A DNA stretch of 64,000 nucleotides, from assembly GCF_004011805.1 (NCBI RefSeq), contig NZ_RCHJ01000024.1:43533-107532 (forward strand), read 5' to 3'. This DNA is from Piscinibacter defluvii (GTDB taxonomy: Bacteria > Pseudomonadota > Gammaproteobacteria > Burkholderiales > Burkholderiaceae_C). Below are positions 51,115 to 60,045 of this stretch, piece by piece. Position 1 is the stretch's first letter. The number at the start of each line of letters is the position of its first letter. The position numbers and the translations under genes are program-made. The notes beneath the pieces were generated by a model that worked only from the letters and a program-made list of their open reading frames with translations, searched no databases and was not told the DNA's origin.

Positions 51115-52176
51115 TCAAGCGGCCTCCTCGTAGCCTTCGAGAACGCCGCGGTAGCGGTCCATCTCCTCGAGGTTGGCGATGCCCATCCAGCGCGCCACGT
51201 CCTCCACGCTGCGCTTGCGGCGCAGCTGACGCAGCGCGAACGTGTGGCGCAGCCTGAACGCTCCGCCCGAGCCCGAATCGGGATCGTCCACGCCCGAGCT
51301 CTCCATGACCTGCTTGATCGCCTCGTAGTGGGCCATCTTGCCCCACTGCTGACCGCTGCGGCCGGGGAAGAGGAAGGGGCCGATCGAGCCGCCCTTGCCG
51401 TCGGGATGCGGCGTGGTGCGCAGGCCTGCATCGGCGCGCGCGGTCAGCCAGTGGCGCAGCACCTGGCCGGCCCACGGGGCGATGGGGGTCTCTCGGGCTG
51501 GGCGGTTGCCGTTGCCGGGAACCTTGAGCTTCCAGGGAACGCCCTTCCAACGCCCTCCGGCGACGACGGGCGCGGTAAGCGGCAGCTCGCGCAGATCGCC
51601 GGGCGTCAGACCCGCGCCGAGGTGCATGGCCGCGGCGGTGAGATTGCGCAGCTCCTGCCAACTAGAGACCAAGCGCCGCTCTCCGGCGCCGGGCCGCACC
51701 GCGCTGACGTAGGTGACCAGGCGGCGGGCTTGATCGGCATCGAGGTAGTCGAGCGCAGGACGCTCGCTGATGTTGGCCCGGCGGATGTCGTCGCTGTGCT
51801 TGATGTACTCGGCGGCCGATTCGTTCTTCGGTTGCTGCGTGTCGAACGCATGCCGGGTGAGCACGCGGTCAACCAGGCTGAGCAGCCGCCACGTGTAGCG
51901 GGGGCTGAGCTCGATGTTCTTCTTCGCCCGACGAAACTCGAGGAAATGCTCCAGGTCTTGCTCGGTGAGGGCTTCGAGCGTGACCTGGGGAGATTGCCCG
52001 ACGCACCACTCGGTGAAGGCGCCCCACATGTCCGCGTAGACCTGCAGCGTCGAGTCGCGCTGGAGCCGATCGGCGGCGACAGCGGCGGACTTCCACGACT
52101 CGAACGCGCGGTCGAACGAATGGAGGACGCTCGGGCTGCCGTCGGCAGCAGCGAAGAGGTCAGGCGTATAGGGCAT
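51115..52176 (-). CDS. Tyrosine recombinase-like protein with degenerate active site
   Basis: 353 residues. N-terminal SAM-like core-binding domain (about 25-125: STLQVYADMWGAFTEWC) and C-terminal integrase fold. The nucleophile region is kept (MDRYRGVLEGY) and the Arg of the HxxR block (AFRLRHTFALRQL). The first catalytic Arg position reads GLTPGDLREL instead of G-[LT]-R-xx-E-L, the His of HxxR is Phe, and the final LGH is MGI. It may bind but not cut DNA, or be a divergent recombinase. Lies 12 bp from an attC-like inverted repeat. Confidence 0.7.
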   Translation of the reverse strand: MPYTPDLFAAADGSPSVLHSFDRAFESWKSAAVAADRLQRDSTLQVYADMWGAFTEWCVGQSPQVTLEALTEQDLEHFLEFRRAKKNIELSPRYTWRLLSLVDRVLTRHAFDTQQPKNESAAEYIKHSDDIRRANISERPALDYLDADQARRLVTYVSAVRPGAGERRLVSSWQELRNLTAAAMHLGAGLTPGDLRELPLTAPVVAGGRWKGVPWKLKVPGNGNRPARETPIAPWAGQVLRHWLTARADAGLRTTPHPDGKGGSIGPFLFPGRSGQQWGKMAHYEAIKQVMESSGVDDPDSGSGGAFRLRHTFALRQLRRKRSVEDVARWMGIANLEEMDRYRGVLEGYEEAA

Positions 52177-52187
52177 CTATGAATCTT

Positions 52188-52275
52188 ACTAACGCCCAAC
52201 GGCTAGTCAAACCCCTCGGGCCTGCGGCCCGACAATTCCGTAGGCTGAAGAAGAAGCTGGCGCCTGGGCGTTAGT
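52188..52275. repeat. Long inverted repeat, attC-like, beside the recombinase gene
   Basis: ACTAACGCCCA (52188-52198) and TGGGCGTTAGT (52265-52275) are perfect 11-bp arms 66 bp apart, with an inner hairpin GGGCC-TGC-GGCCC. The arms begin and end CTAAC/GTTAG, as integron attC sites do, and the length (88 bp) is in their range. No integron integrase or cassette array is present. It could instead be the operator or core site of the recombinase-like protein. Confidence 0.5.
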
Positions 52276-52575
52276 CTGGTTCGTGGCTGGCGGCGGCCCA
52301 CCGGGACGGGGATGCGAGCTTTCGGGGGCGGCTGTGGCGCGCCGCGGAGAAGGAGCAGCGACCGCGCGGTGTGCGACTGCCCTCGACGCGACGGACGACG
52401 TCGACGAGGAGGTGGCGATAGGGTGGATTCCTCGGCCACGAGGGACTCGATGGCGAGATGCTGCCGGGCGAACTGGGCCGGATCTTGGCGATCTCCTCGC
52501 TGGCTTGCCATCGAAGCGACGGCGGCGCCAGGCGAAGCGGAAGAAGCGGCGCAAGCCAGAACGGCGCAAGCCAGG
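52276..52575. other. Intergenic region, no supported gene
   Basis: 300 bp with frames open on both strands, rich in Arg/Ser/Pro codons as expected from non-coding high-GC DNA. No start with Shine-Dalgarno, no domain. Confidence 0.4.
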
Positions 52576-53043
52576 CTAGCGAGGCAAGGTCGGAGGGCCT
52601 TCAGGAAACTGAGGCAGCTGATCGGTGATGGTGAACCAGGCCGCCTTCGATCCGACGAACACGTGGCCCATCGGGCGCGCAGTCGGTGGCTCATCCAGCG
52701 TACCCAGGCGTACGTGCACAAACCCGGTTTCAGGCTTGCGCGTGAAGAGGTTCGAGCCGCACTTGCTGCAGAAGTAGAGCAGCGTGTTCGGCCCCTTCTG
52801 ATAGCTCGACAACACGTCCTCGCCCTGCGTCACTCGAAAGGCTTCGCCGGAGCAACCACCCAACGCGGCGAACGCCGAGCCGGAGGTCCGTCGACATTCG
52901 GAACAGTGGCAGTAGCCGGCATAGACAAAGCGATCTTCGACTTCGTAGCGAACGCGGCCGCAAAGGCAGCCGCCATGCAGAATGCTCAAAGGTTTCCCCT
53001 TCCAGGTCTGTTTTTCTAGGCGCGGCGGGATCTCCCGCGGCAT
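52576..53043 (-). CDS. GFA/CENP-V family zinc protein
   Basis: 155 residues. GFA family (glutathione-dependent formaldehyde-activating fold): GGCLCGRVRYEV, CHCSECRRTSGS, FCSKCGSNLF are the three zinc-binding Cys clusters. A TTG at 52989 behind AAGGGG would start at SILHGGCLCG, which is the usual N-terminus of the family, and may be the true start. Role unknown; members bind small thiol adducts. Confidence 0.8.
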   Translation of the reverse strand: MPREIPPRLEKQTWKGKPLSILHGGCLCGRVRYEVEDRFVYAGYCHCSECRRTSGSAFAALGGCSGEAFRVTQGEDVLSSYQKGPNTLLYFCSKCGSNLFTRKPETGFVHVRLGTLDEPPTARPMGHVFVGSKAAWFTITDQLPQFPEGPPTLPR

Positions 53044-53175
53044 GCAGCATCAAGGCATGCCTGATCGACCCAGACAATTCTTGAGCGGTGGGTGACACGC
53101 GAGCATCCCGAGGGTCACCTCGTCAGGAGATCGCAGCGCGCGAGCCAAGTCTATGATTGGAACGGAGGGATGTAC

Positions 53176-53604
53176 ATGTCCGATTGGTCGCACGAAATCG
53201 CGAATCAGGCCACGCCGAGAAGCATGGGCTTTGCTTTCGAGTCGCGCACCAGCACGGAGCAAGGCGGACTGACCATCGATGAGCATGCGCGCATCAATGC
53301 GTGCGAACGCGCGATCGCCGAAATGCTGCTTGACCAGGCTCTGGGGCGAGCGCTGATCGTGGGCCGAATGGGATGCGTGTACTTTCTGGCGCCCGTCGCG
53401 CACGAGGCCGTTGCGCTGATGGCCACGGAGTGCGTCGCCGGTGTGCCTCTCATCGATGGCGCGCGCGAGGCCTGGCTTGTGCCCTACGAAGGTTCCTCGA
53501 GGCTGACCGAGATCCGGGAGGCATTGGCCGAGGCGATCGCTGAACCCCGGTTCGTGGCGATCGATTGGAGCAAAGCGGTACATCCGGGCTGGCTGGCCTT
53601 GTGA
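53176..53604 (+). CDS. Hypothetical protein upstream of hybrid kinase
   Basis: 142 residues from ATG 53176, 7 bp after GGAGG. No known domain. Contains HARINACERAIAEMLLDQALG, a central beta segment RALIVGRMGCVYFLAP and a C-terminal FVAIDWSKAVHPGW. Ends 7 bp before the kinase start, so the two are co-translated. Its size would suit a cytoplasmic partner of the kinase (inference). Confidence 0.55.
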   Translation: MSDWSHEIANQATPRSMGFAFESRTSTEQGGLTIDEHARINACERAIAEMLLDQALGRALIVGRMGCVYFLAPVAHEAVALMATECVAGVPLIDGAREAWLVPYEGSSRLTEIREALAEAIAEPRFVAIDWSKAVHPGWLAL

Positions 53605-53611
53605 GGGCGCG

Positions 53612-55495
53612 ATGCTCGACGAAGCCGGCAACGAAGTGACCACGGTGAACGAGGCCGACGAGTGGAAGGGCCTGCCCGAAGGTTCGACCATCGATTCGAT
53701 GTTGATGGGGAATGCCATCGCGTCGGCCGCCGCCAACGTTCCTCTGCTGCTGGCCTCGGTGTTGTTCGTGGTCGTGATTGCTGCCGAGGCAGACCTGTTC
53801 CTGCAGGCGGCGATCTTCGGCGCGATGGGCTTCACACTGGCGGTATGGCGTTGGGCGATCGGCAAGCGCTTCAAGAGGCCAGAGCCCCTGCGCGAAGAAG
53901 AGCAAACGCGCGCCCGTCGCGCGATCGAGGCGAACGCAGCGCTCGCCGGCGCAATGTGGGCGTACGGCTGCTTTGCCATCTACCCCGAGCTGAACGGGGT
54001 GTGGAAGATCTCCTACCCGATGCTGGTGGCGGGTTCGTCGGGTGTTGGAGCGTTCTTCGCCTCCTTGGTCGGTCGCGCCTACCTCTTCATGATGGTGCCG
54101 CAGATGGCCGCACTCGCGACGGCGCACGTCGTGTTCAGCGACATGCGCTCTTACTGGCTTGCCGTGCTCATCCTGGGTTACGGCTACACGATGAATCGCG
54201 CGGCCATGCGGTCGCGCGCGAGCGCGACGAAGCTTGCCCAGGCGCTGCTCGAGCGCGACCGTCTGCGCGCCGATCACGCCCGGCTAACGGAACTGGAACT
54301 GCGCGAGGCCACGGTCGCCGCGGAGATGGAGAAGGCCGAGGCCTCCGCGACACGCGAGCTGTTCGTTGCCAAGGCGTCGCACGAGTTCAGGACGCCATTG
54401 CAGACCGTTGTAGCGCTGGCCGACCTGTTGACGCTGAAGACCGCTACCGAACCAAACTCGGCGTTGCATGGGCTGGTCGTGCGTCTTGGCCGCGCGGCCG
54501 ACCAGCTCATGCACCAGGCGAACGATCTCGCGTCTTTCGTGCGCTCGGAACACACAGGCCGGTACGAGATCAAGGCGGACGCCGTCAACCTGGCCGAGGT
54601 GGTGGAGTCGTCAGTCGCCGAACTGCGCGAACTCGCGACTCGAAAGGGGCTGAAGGTGCAGCTTTCCGCCTCCACGGTGACCATCTATGCCGATGCGATG
54701 CGCCTGCAGCAGATCATCACGAACCTGGTCAGCAACGCCATCAAGTACACGCGCGAAGGGACCGTCAGCGTAGTTGCGGCGGCGCGCACCAACGGCGACG
54801 CTGCGCTACTGGAGGTCACGGTAGCCGACACCGGCATCGGGATCGCCAAGGACGCATTGCCGAAGGTGTTTGATCCCTGGTTCCGTGGCACCAAGGAAGG
54901 GCGCGGCCTCGGCCTGGGGCTGTCCATCGTGCGCACGCTGGTTGACCAGCTACTGGGCAGGGTGGAGATCGAGTCCGAGCCTGGCAAAGGCACGACGGTG
55001 ACCGTCACCTTGCCTGTGAAGATCGTCGAACACCCGGAAGTTGGCGTCGTGATCGATGCCAGCAAGCTCCGAGGTCTGAAGGTTCTGATGGTCGACGACG
55101 AAGAGGTTGTGCGTACAACCGTGTGCGAGTTGCTGCGCGCCGGCGGTCTCGCATGCACCGAAGCAGACGGCGCTCAGGCCGCGATGAAGCAGCTCGACAA
55201 CGAGGCATTCGACGTGGCACTCGTCGATCTTCAGATGCCCGATGTGGATGGCTACCAACTCGCCCGTCAACTGCGCGCGAGCGATCGACATCGTCAGATG
55301 CGCATCCTTGCCATGAGCGCCTACGACATCTCCGAGGAAGGCACCGCACTGTTCGACGCCTTTGTTGCCAAGCCGGCGACGCTCGCCACGCTGGAAAAGG
55401 CCATCGGAGGAGCCGTGCGGCGCGGGCCTTCGACCACGCACGCTCAGCCCGCGGCAGCGCGGCCGGAGACTATCGGCTCCACGAACTCGAAGTAG
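53612..55495 (+). CDS. Hybrid histidine kinase with multi-helix membrane sensor
   Basis: 627 residues. About six N-terminal membrane helices (residues 35-200) without a large periplasmic domain; HisKA with phospho-His in FVAKASHEFRTPLQTVVA; HATPase_c with NLVSNAIKYTREG, VADTGIGIAKDALP and GLGLGLSIV; C-terminal receiver with VLMVDDEE, Asp in DVALVDLQMPDVDGY and Lys in FVAKP. Such sensors often detect hydrophobic signals in the membrane (for example CqsS). The tail overlaps the convergent gene at 55444. Confidence 0.88.
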   Translation: MLDEAGNEVTTVNEADEWKGLPEGSTIDSMLMGNAIASAAANVPLLLASVLFVVVIAAEADLFLQAAIFGAMGFTLAVWRWAIGKRFKRPEPLREEEQTRARRAIEANAALAGAMWAYGCFAIYPELNGVWKISYPMLVAGSSGVGAFFASLVGRAYLFMMVPQMAALATAHVVFSDMRSYWLAVLILGYGYTMNRAAMRSRASATKLAQALLERDRLRADHARLTELELREATVAAEMEKAEASATRELFVAKASHEFRTPLQTVVALADLLTLKTATEPNSALHGLVVRLGRAADQLMHQANDLASFVRSEHTGRYEIKADAVNLAEVVESSVAELRELATRKGLKVQLSASTVTIYADAMRLQQIITNLVSNAIKYTREGTVSVVAAARTNGDAALLEVTVADTGIGIAKDALPKVFDPWFRGTKEGRGLGLGLSIVRTLVDQLLGRVEIESEPGKGTTVTVTLPVKIVEHPEVGVVIDASKLRGLKVLMVDDEEVVRTTVCELLRAGGLACTEADGAQAAMKQLDNEAFDVALVDLQMPDVDGYQLARQLRASDRHRQMRILAMSAYDISEEGTALFDAFVAKPATLATLEKAIGGAVRRGPSTTHAQPAAARPETIGSTNSK

Positions 55496-55980
55496 GCGGA
55501 CGTCGCTGCGTCGCAGTTCGCCTGCGCGACTGGCTCGGGAACGCCGAGGGCGGCATACAACCGGTCGGCATCGCTGAGCAGCCTTGCCATCGTCGCAGAG
55601 AGTGCATCGCGCGTCAGTGCGGGTCCGGCGCCCAATGGCTCATCGTCGGCGAGCAGCATCAGCAGCAGGCCGATGGATTCGTGGTCTTTCTCGATGAAGT
55701 GGAGCCAGTACGGCCAGCGGCCGGCAAGGGACTTGAAGAATGCGCGGCATCGCGGGTTGAGCGCCGGCGTCGGCTCGTCGAAGCCCGTGATGGTGATGCG
55801 CAGAGAATCTCGATAGCGGGAGACGCTGGCGGCGGACGAACTCAGCGACTCGAGCCACTCGAGCACGAGCTCTACCCGACCGACGTCGATCAACTCCTTC
55901 GTGAGCACCAGGCTGAGCCCCGAGCGGCCAAGAGCTGGCCGCGAGGAATTGTTCGGCTCGGGTCGGGGTGAGTGGGACAC
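55444..55980 (-). CDS. Hypothetical protein between kinase and acyl synthase
   Basis: About 178 residues if it starts at GTG 55980; the start is uncertain. Segments: LSLVLTKELIDVGRVELVL, RCRAFFKSLAGRWPYWLHFI and YAALGVPEPVAQANCDAAT. No recognised domain. Divergent from the FeeM-like gene and convergent with the hybrid kinase (52-bp overlap). Confidence 0.45.
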   Translation of the reverse strand: MSHSPRPEPNNSSRPALGRSGLSLVLTKELIDVGRVELVLEWLESLSSSAASVSRYRDSLRITITGFDEPTPALNPRCRAFFKSLAGRWPYWLHFIEKDHESIGLLLMLLADDEPLGAGPALTRDALSATMARLLSDADRLYAALGVPEPVAQANCDAATSAYFEFVEPIVSGRAAAG

Positions 55981-56187
55981 GGTCGAAGTGCTGTAGTCCG
56001 AAGGCTTGCGAATGTCGTGCAATTGCGCGGCTGATACTGTGAGGATTTTCACGGAATCGCTGCCCGCGCGCTGCACCTGCAAGAGTTTGCAGGAGGGAGT
56101 TCCCTCACTACGTGCGTTAGCGTGTGCGTACAAACTCTGCATCCATACACTGGGCCGCGGATCGGAACCTTGGGCGAAAAGCGGAGC

Positions 56188-56868
56188 ATGCGCACAGAGC
56201 AGCTTTCCTTCGATCTTCGAGTTGCAGGCACCGAGGAAGAGTTGGCCGACGCGCGCGAAGTGAGAGCGTCGGCATACGGTCACCACGTTCCCGAGCTGCT
56301 GGAAAGCATGCGACGCCCGGACCCAGCGGACCGCTTGCCGGGCACCGTGGTCTTGCTCGCCCGCGACTGCGATACCGGACTGCCGATCGGAACCGCACGA
56401 ATCACTACCAACGCTCACAGGCCTCTGCAGCTCGAGCGCGGCTACGAGCTGCCGCTGGCGCTGAAAGGTTGGCACCTCGCGGAGATCACACGCCTGGCGG
56501 TGGCGCCGTCCGGCGACGACAAGCTTGTGAAGCGCGCGTTGATGAAGGCCTGCTATCTCGTGTGCCTGTCGATGCAGGTGCACAAGATGGTCATCGGCGC
56601 ACGAAGCGCCGCGCTGATCCGCGGCTACCGTAGCATTGGCTTCGAGTGCCTGACGGCCGAGACCGGCCCGGTGGAACTGGCCCACGCCGGCGGGTTGCCG
56701 CACCACATCCTGGCCTTCGACGTCACTTCGGCCGAGCGCGTGTGGCATAGCATCAGCCACCCGCTCTACGCCTGGATGGTGCGCACCTTCCACCCGAACA
56801 TCAACGTGTCCCCGATCCCGATCTATGAGCCCACCGGGGCATCATCCAGGTCGCCGAACACACTGTGA
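56188..56868 (+). CDS. FeeM-like N-acyl amino acid synthase (GNAT/autoinducer-synthase fold)
   Basis: 226 residues. Resembles N-acyl amino acid synthase FeeM-type and autoinducer-synthase folds: AGTEEELADAREVRASAYG, DCDTGLPIGTARITTNAHR, LAEITRLAVAPSGDDKLVKR, LVCLSMQVHKMVIGARSA and YRSIGFE. These enzymes join an acyl group from acyl-ACP to an amino acid or related amine. The stop codon TGA is supplied by the left end of the IS at 56866. Without the IS the frame would run on for about 21 codons (GILDSLRRRSAEPVAGSAPT). Flanked by two hybrid kinases. Confidence 0.7.
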   Translation: MRTEQLSFDLRVAGTEEELADAREVRASAYGHHVPELLESMRRPDPADRLPGTVVLLARDCDTGLPIGTARITTNAHRPLQLERGYELPLALKGWHLAEITRLAVAPSGDDKLVKRALMKACYLVCLSMQVHKMVIGARSAALIRGYRSIGFECLTAETGPVELAHAGGLPHHILAFDVTSAERVWHSISHPLYAWMVRTFHPNINVSPIPIYEPTGASSRSPNTL

Positions 56869-56904
56869 CCTTGCCCCTGAAGCCCGTAGCTCTTAGCGCC
56901 CTTG

Positions 56905-57780
56905 TCACGCGGCCCTATTGAACTGTGCCGCGACCCAGCGTTCCTCGTACTGCCTTGGGCTCAGGTAGCCCAGCGTGGAATGTAGTCGCCGGTGGTTGTA
57001 GAAGGCCAGCCAGTCGATCACTTCGTCCATGGCCTGCCGCCGGGTGGCGAATTTGCGCCCGTGCAGTCTGCCGACCTTCAGCCTTCCCCACAGGCTCTCC
57101 GTGGGCGCGTTATCCCAGCAGTCGCCCTTGCGGCTCATTGACGAGCGCATCCCGTACCTGGCCAGCGCTTTCTGGAATTCCTCACCGCAGTACTGGCTGC
57201 CACGATCGGTATGCACGATCAGCCCGGGCGGTGGCCGGCGGCGGAACCACGCCATGCGCAGCGCGTCCGTCACCAGGCTGGCACGCATGTGGGGCTGCAT
57301 GCTCCAGCCCACCACCATGCGGCTGTGCAGGTCGATGAAGGCCGCCAGGTACAGCCAGCCTTCGTCGGTGGCGATGCAGGTGATGTCGCTGGTCCACTTC
57401 TGATTGGGAGCACCGGCCGCGAAGTCCCGCTGCAGCAGGTCCGGCGCGATCGGCAGCTTGTGCTTGCTGTCGGTGGTGACGACGAACTTGCGGCGGCCCC
57501 GTGCCTTGATGCCGTGCTGCTGCATCAGGCGCCGAACGCGCTCCTTGCCCACGCGGTGGCCTCGGGCACAGAGCTCCTTGGTCATGCGCGGCCAGCCGTA
57601 CTCCTGGCCGACCTCGGCGTGGATGGCGCGGATGTGCGCCAGCAGGGCTTGGTCGCTCACACGCCCCGAGCCCGGTTGACTGGGCTGACGTTGCTGCCGC
57701 CGACGATCGTGCTCGAAGTACCCGCTGACGCTCACGCCCAGCACCTCGCAGCTCAGGCTCACCGGCCAGCTGCCCTTCAT
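56905..57780 (-). CDS. IS3-family transposase OrfB
   Basis: 291 residues. rve integrase core with the DDE triad: Asp in TSDITCIATDEG, Asp in HTDRGSQYCGEEF, Glu in NAPTESLWGRLK; HTH_21 region before it (YGWPRMTKELCARGHRVGKERV). Produced as a fusion with OrfA: the slippery run A7G near 57836 in OrfA allows a -1 shift into the OrfB frame, which is open from there (KYAWIRTMKGSWP). Confidence 0.93.
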   Translation of the reverse strand: MKGSWPVSLSCEVLGVSVSGYFEHDRRRQQRQPSQPGSGRVSDQALLAHIRAIHAEVGQEYGWPRMTKELCARGHRVGKERVRRLMQQHGIKARGRRKFVVTTDSKHKLPIAPDLLQRDFAAGAPNQKWTSDITCIATDEGWLYLAAFIDLHSRMVVGWSMQPHMRASLVTDALRMAWFRRRPPPGLIVHTDRGSQYCGEEFQKALARYGMRSSMSRKGDCWDNAPTESLWGRLKVGRLHGRKFATRRQAMDEVIDWLAFYNHRRLHSTLGYLSPRQYEERWVAAQFNRAA

Positions 57781-58097
57781 CGTCCGGATCCAGGCGTACT
57801 TTGCAGAACATCCTGCGCAAAGTACGCCGCCGCTTTTTTTGCGATGTCGCGCTCCATCTTCACGCGCGCCAGCTCCGCCCTCAGCCTGGCCAGCTCCATC
57901 TGCTCGGGCGTCACCGGCCGCTCACCGGCGCCACCCAGTTGCCCGCGCTCGCTGGCCCGAACCCAATTGCTCAGGCTGGCCTTCGGGATGCCCAGCACCT
58001 TGGCCGTCATCCCCACCGACTGCCCCGTCTTGACCAGCCTGACAGCCTCCAGCTTGAATTCCTGCGTGTACTGACCACGCACCTGCTTGTTGCTCAT
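57777..58097 (-). CDS. IS3-family OrfA (HTH protein)
   Basis: 106 residues from ATG 58097. HTH_Tnp_1 domain YTQEFKLEAVRLVKTGQSVG and LGIPKASLSNWV, then the leucine-zipper region ELARLRAELARVKMERDIAKK. Stops at 57777, overlapping OrfB by 4 bp, with the AAAAAAAG slippery site near its end. Confidence 0.93.
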   Translation of the reverse strand: MSNKQVRGQYTQEFKLEAVRLVKTGQSVGMTAKVLGIPKASLSNWVRASERGQLGGAGERPVTPEQMELARLRAELARVKMERDIAKKAAAYFAQDVLQSTPGSGR

Positions 58098-58129
58098 CTC
58101 GTAGCTCCTGTCTCTGATTCCATCATCAG

Positions 58130-60019
58130 TCAAGAACTACGTTTTTCGGGGGCAAGGTCACTGGGAATCTTGGACTCCCTGCGCCGGCGAAGCGCCGAGC
58201 CGGTGGCCGGATCGGCGCCTACTGCGTGACGGGTCGCGGCCGCGGCCAGCTCGGCCATCGAGAAGGGCTTGTTGAAGACGTCGTCCATGCCAGCCTGGAT
58301 GCACTCCGAGCGCTCCTGACGGGTGGCGCGACCCGTCACCGCCACGATCCGAACCGGCTTGGCGCCCGAACGCTTTTCCCACGCCCGGACCTTGCGCGTG
58401 GCCTCCAGGCCGTCGAGCTGAGGTAGATCGCAGTCCATGAGCACGAGCAGCGGCCGCACGGATGGCATCGTCAAGCGCTTGACCGCGACATCGCCATCAG
58501 CGACGACGTCGACCACCCAGCCGGCGCGCTCCAGCGATGCAGTGGCCACCAGCGCGCTTGCCTCGTCATCTTCGACCACCAACGCCAGCGGGGCGGATCC
58601 GAGGGCCTCGGGTGTCGTGTTCAAGGCGACCTGGGGTTGCGACTCCTGCTGCGCTGCGGGTGCGATCGGCAGCGGCAGGATGCAGCGGAAGGTGGCGCCA
58701 CGGCCGAGCTCGCTTTCACAGGTCAGGCTGCCCTGCATGAAGGCCACCAGGTCGCGCGCGATGGCCAGACCGAGGCCGGCGCCTTCGCGAGCCTTGTCCG
58801 GGTCGGCAGCGCCTTGCTCGAAAGGTCGGAAGAGTCGCTCCTGGTCGGCCTTCGAGATGCCTGGCCCTGTGTCGGAGACCACGAACGAGACGTCGCCCTC
58901 CCCGGAGGCGGCGACCGTGAGGCTCACAGAGCCGCCGCGCGGGGTGAACTTGATCGCGTTGCCAACCAGGTTGTCAAGGACCTGGCGGACACGGCCGCTG
59001 TCGCCGATCACACGAAACGATGCCGGGAAGGCCAGGCGCGTGTGGAGGTGAATGCCCGCGTGCTGAGCACGTGCGAGGTAGAGGGTCACCAGTTGGTCGA
59101 GTTCATCCGAGAGATCGAAGGCCTTGGGGTCCAGCCGCAGGGTGCCGGCCTCGATCTTCGACATGTCCAGCAGATCGCTGACGAGCGTGAGCAGATGCTT
59201 GCCGCTGGAGACGATGAGTTCGAGCTTGCGCCGCAGCGCCGGTTCGGCAATGTGGTGATCGAGCAAGCTGGCCAGGCTGATGATGCCGTGGAGGGGACTT
59301 CGCACCTCGTGGCTGATCGTCGCGATGAAACGCGACTTGTGCTCGCTGTGGGCCTTGAGAACAGAAACAGCCTTGGCTCGTTCATCGGCAATCTGCTGGG
59401 CGAGGGCACGAAGGCGGAAGACCTCGAGCAGTCGGCGCTCCGCGCGCTTGGCGGTGCTGAGCATCAGCAGCAGCACGAGCGCAAGCCCTGCGGCCGAGTA
59501 GATGCCGAAGTCCGCGCCGCGGCCCAGCATGCCGATGCTGGTGAAGACCATCATCGGGACGACATAAGACGACGTGGCCTTGAAGCTGACCTGCAGGCCG
59601 AATGTCGCGACGCACGCGATGCAGCACAGGCTCGCTGCGACGACTGCGGCTTCGACCATCGGCCCCTGCGTGAACCACATGCCGCCAAGGCCCCAGACGA
59701 AGCCGTCGACGGCGAGCATGGTGTTGGTGAGCAGGGCCCAGCGGCGCGTGTCGCCGGCGCCGCGGCGACGGAACACGATGACCTGCGCGATGCGTGGTGC
59801 GGCAATGCCCAACTTCAGCAAAAGCCACACGACGAGCAGGCCGGACGGCACGATCCCGTAGAGGTGAGCGGCAAGAAAAATCGCGAAGCCGGTGGACAGT
59901 AGCGTCCCTGCGAACATGTGCTCGAAGAGCATGCGCAACTGCTCGCTCTGCGCAGACTCGGCCGGCAGCGCTTCCGCGGTTTCGTTGTCTTCGCGAGGAA
60001 GCTGGGTGGACTTGGTCAT
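58130..60019 (-). CDS. Second hybrid histidine kinase with membrane sensor, C-terminus altered by IS
   Basis: 629 residues from ATG 60019, AGGAG 5 bp upstream. About six membrane helices (30-200), HisKA (phospho-His in FIATISHEVRSPLHGII), HATPase_c (NLVGNAIKFTPRGGS, VSDTGPGISKAD, GAGLGLAIARDL) and a receiver (LVVEDDEAS, phospho-Asp in VLMDCDLPQLDG, Lys in FNKPF). The last residues DLAPEKRSS come from the IS; before insertion the protein would have ended VFGDLDDAPVGS. The catalytic domains are intact. Confidence 0.87.
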   Translation of the reverse strand: MTKSTQLPREDNETAEALPAESAQSEQLRMLFEHMFAGTLLSTGFAIFLAAHLYGIVPSGLLVVWLLLKLGIAAPRIAQVIVFRRRGAGDTRRWALLTNTMLAVDGFVWGLGGMWFTQGPMVEAAVVAASLCCIACVATFGLQVSFKATSSYVVPMMVFTSIGMLGRGADFGIYSAAGLALVLLLMLSTAKRAERRLLEVFRLRALAQQIADERAKAVSVLKAHSEHKSRFIATISHEVRSPLHGIISLASLLDHHIAEPALRRKLELIVSSGKHLLTLVSDLLDMSKIEAGTLRLDPKAFDLSDELDQLVTLYLARAQHAGIHLHTRLAFPASFRVIGDSGRVRQVLDNLVGNAIKFTPRGGSVSLTVAASGEGDVSFVVSDTGPGISKADQERLFRPFEQGAADPDKAREGAGLGLAIARDLVAFMQGSLTCESELGRGATFRCILPLPIAPAAQQESQPQVALNTTPEALGSAPLALVVEDDEASALVATASLERAGWVVDVVADGDVAVKRLTMPSVRPLLVLMDCDLPQLDGLEATRKVRAWEKRSGAKPVRIVAVTGRATRQERSECIQAGMDDVFNKPFSMAELAAAATRHAVGADPATGSALRRRRESKIPSDLAPEKRSS

Positions 60020-60045
60020 CGCGACTCCTGCTTTGCTCATGCGAC

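Larger units (their letters stand above)
56866..58160. mobile_element. IS3-family insertion sequence
   Basis: 1295 bp. Ends TGACCTTGCCCCTGAA (left) and, inverted, TGACCTTGCCCCCGAA (right). The 3-bp duplication CTG flanks it (56863-56865 and 58161-58163). Encodes OrfA and an OrfB transposase on the minus strand, read through by a -1 frameshift. It landed in the convergent junction of the FeeM-like and second kinase genes and replaced both C-termini. Confidence 0.9.

Noticed and set aside
52188..52275. Integron cassette array
   Set aside because: One attC-like repeat only, no intI, and no cassette gene ending at the repeat.
52203..52721. 172-residue leftward gene upstream of the recombinase-like gene
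   Set aside because: Arg/Ser/Pro-rich translation, overlaps the GFA gene in another frame and has no start signal.
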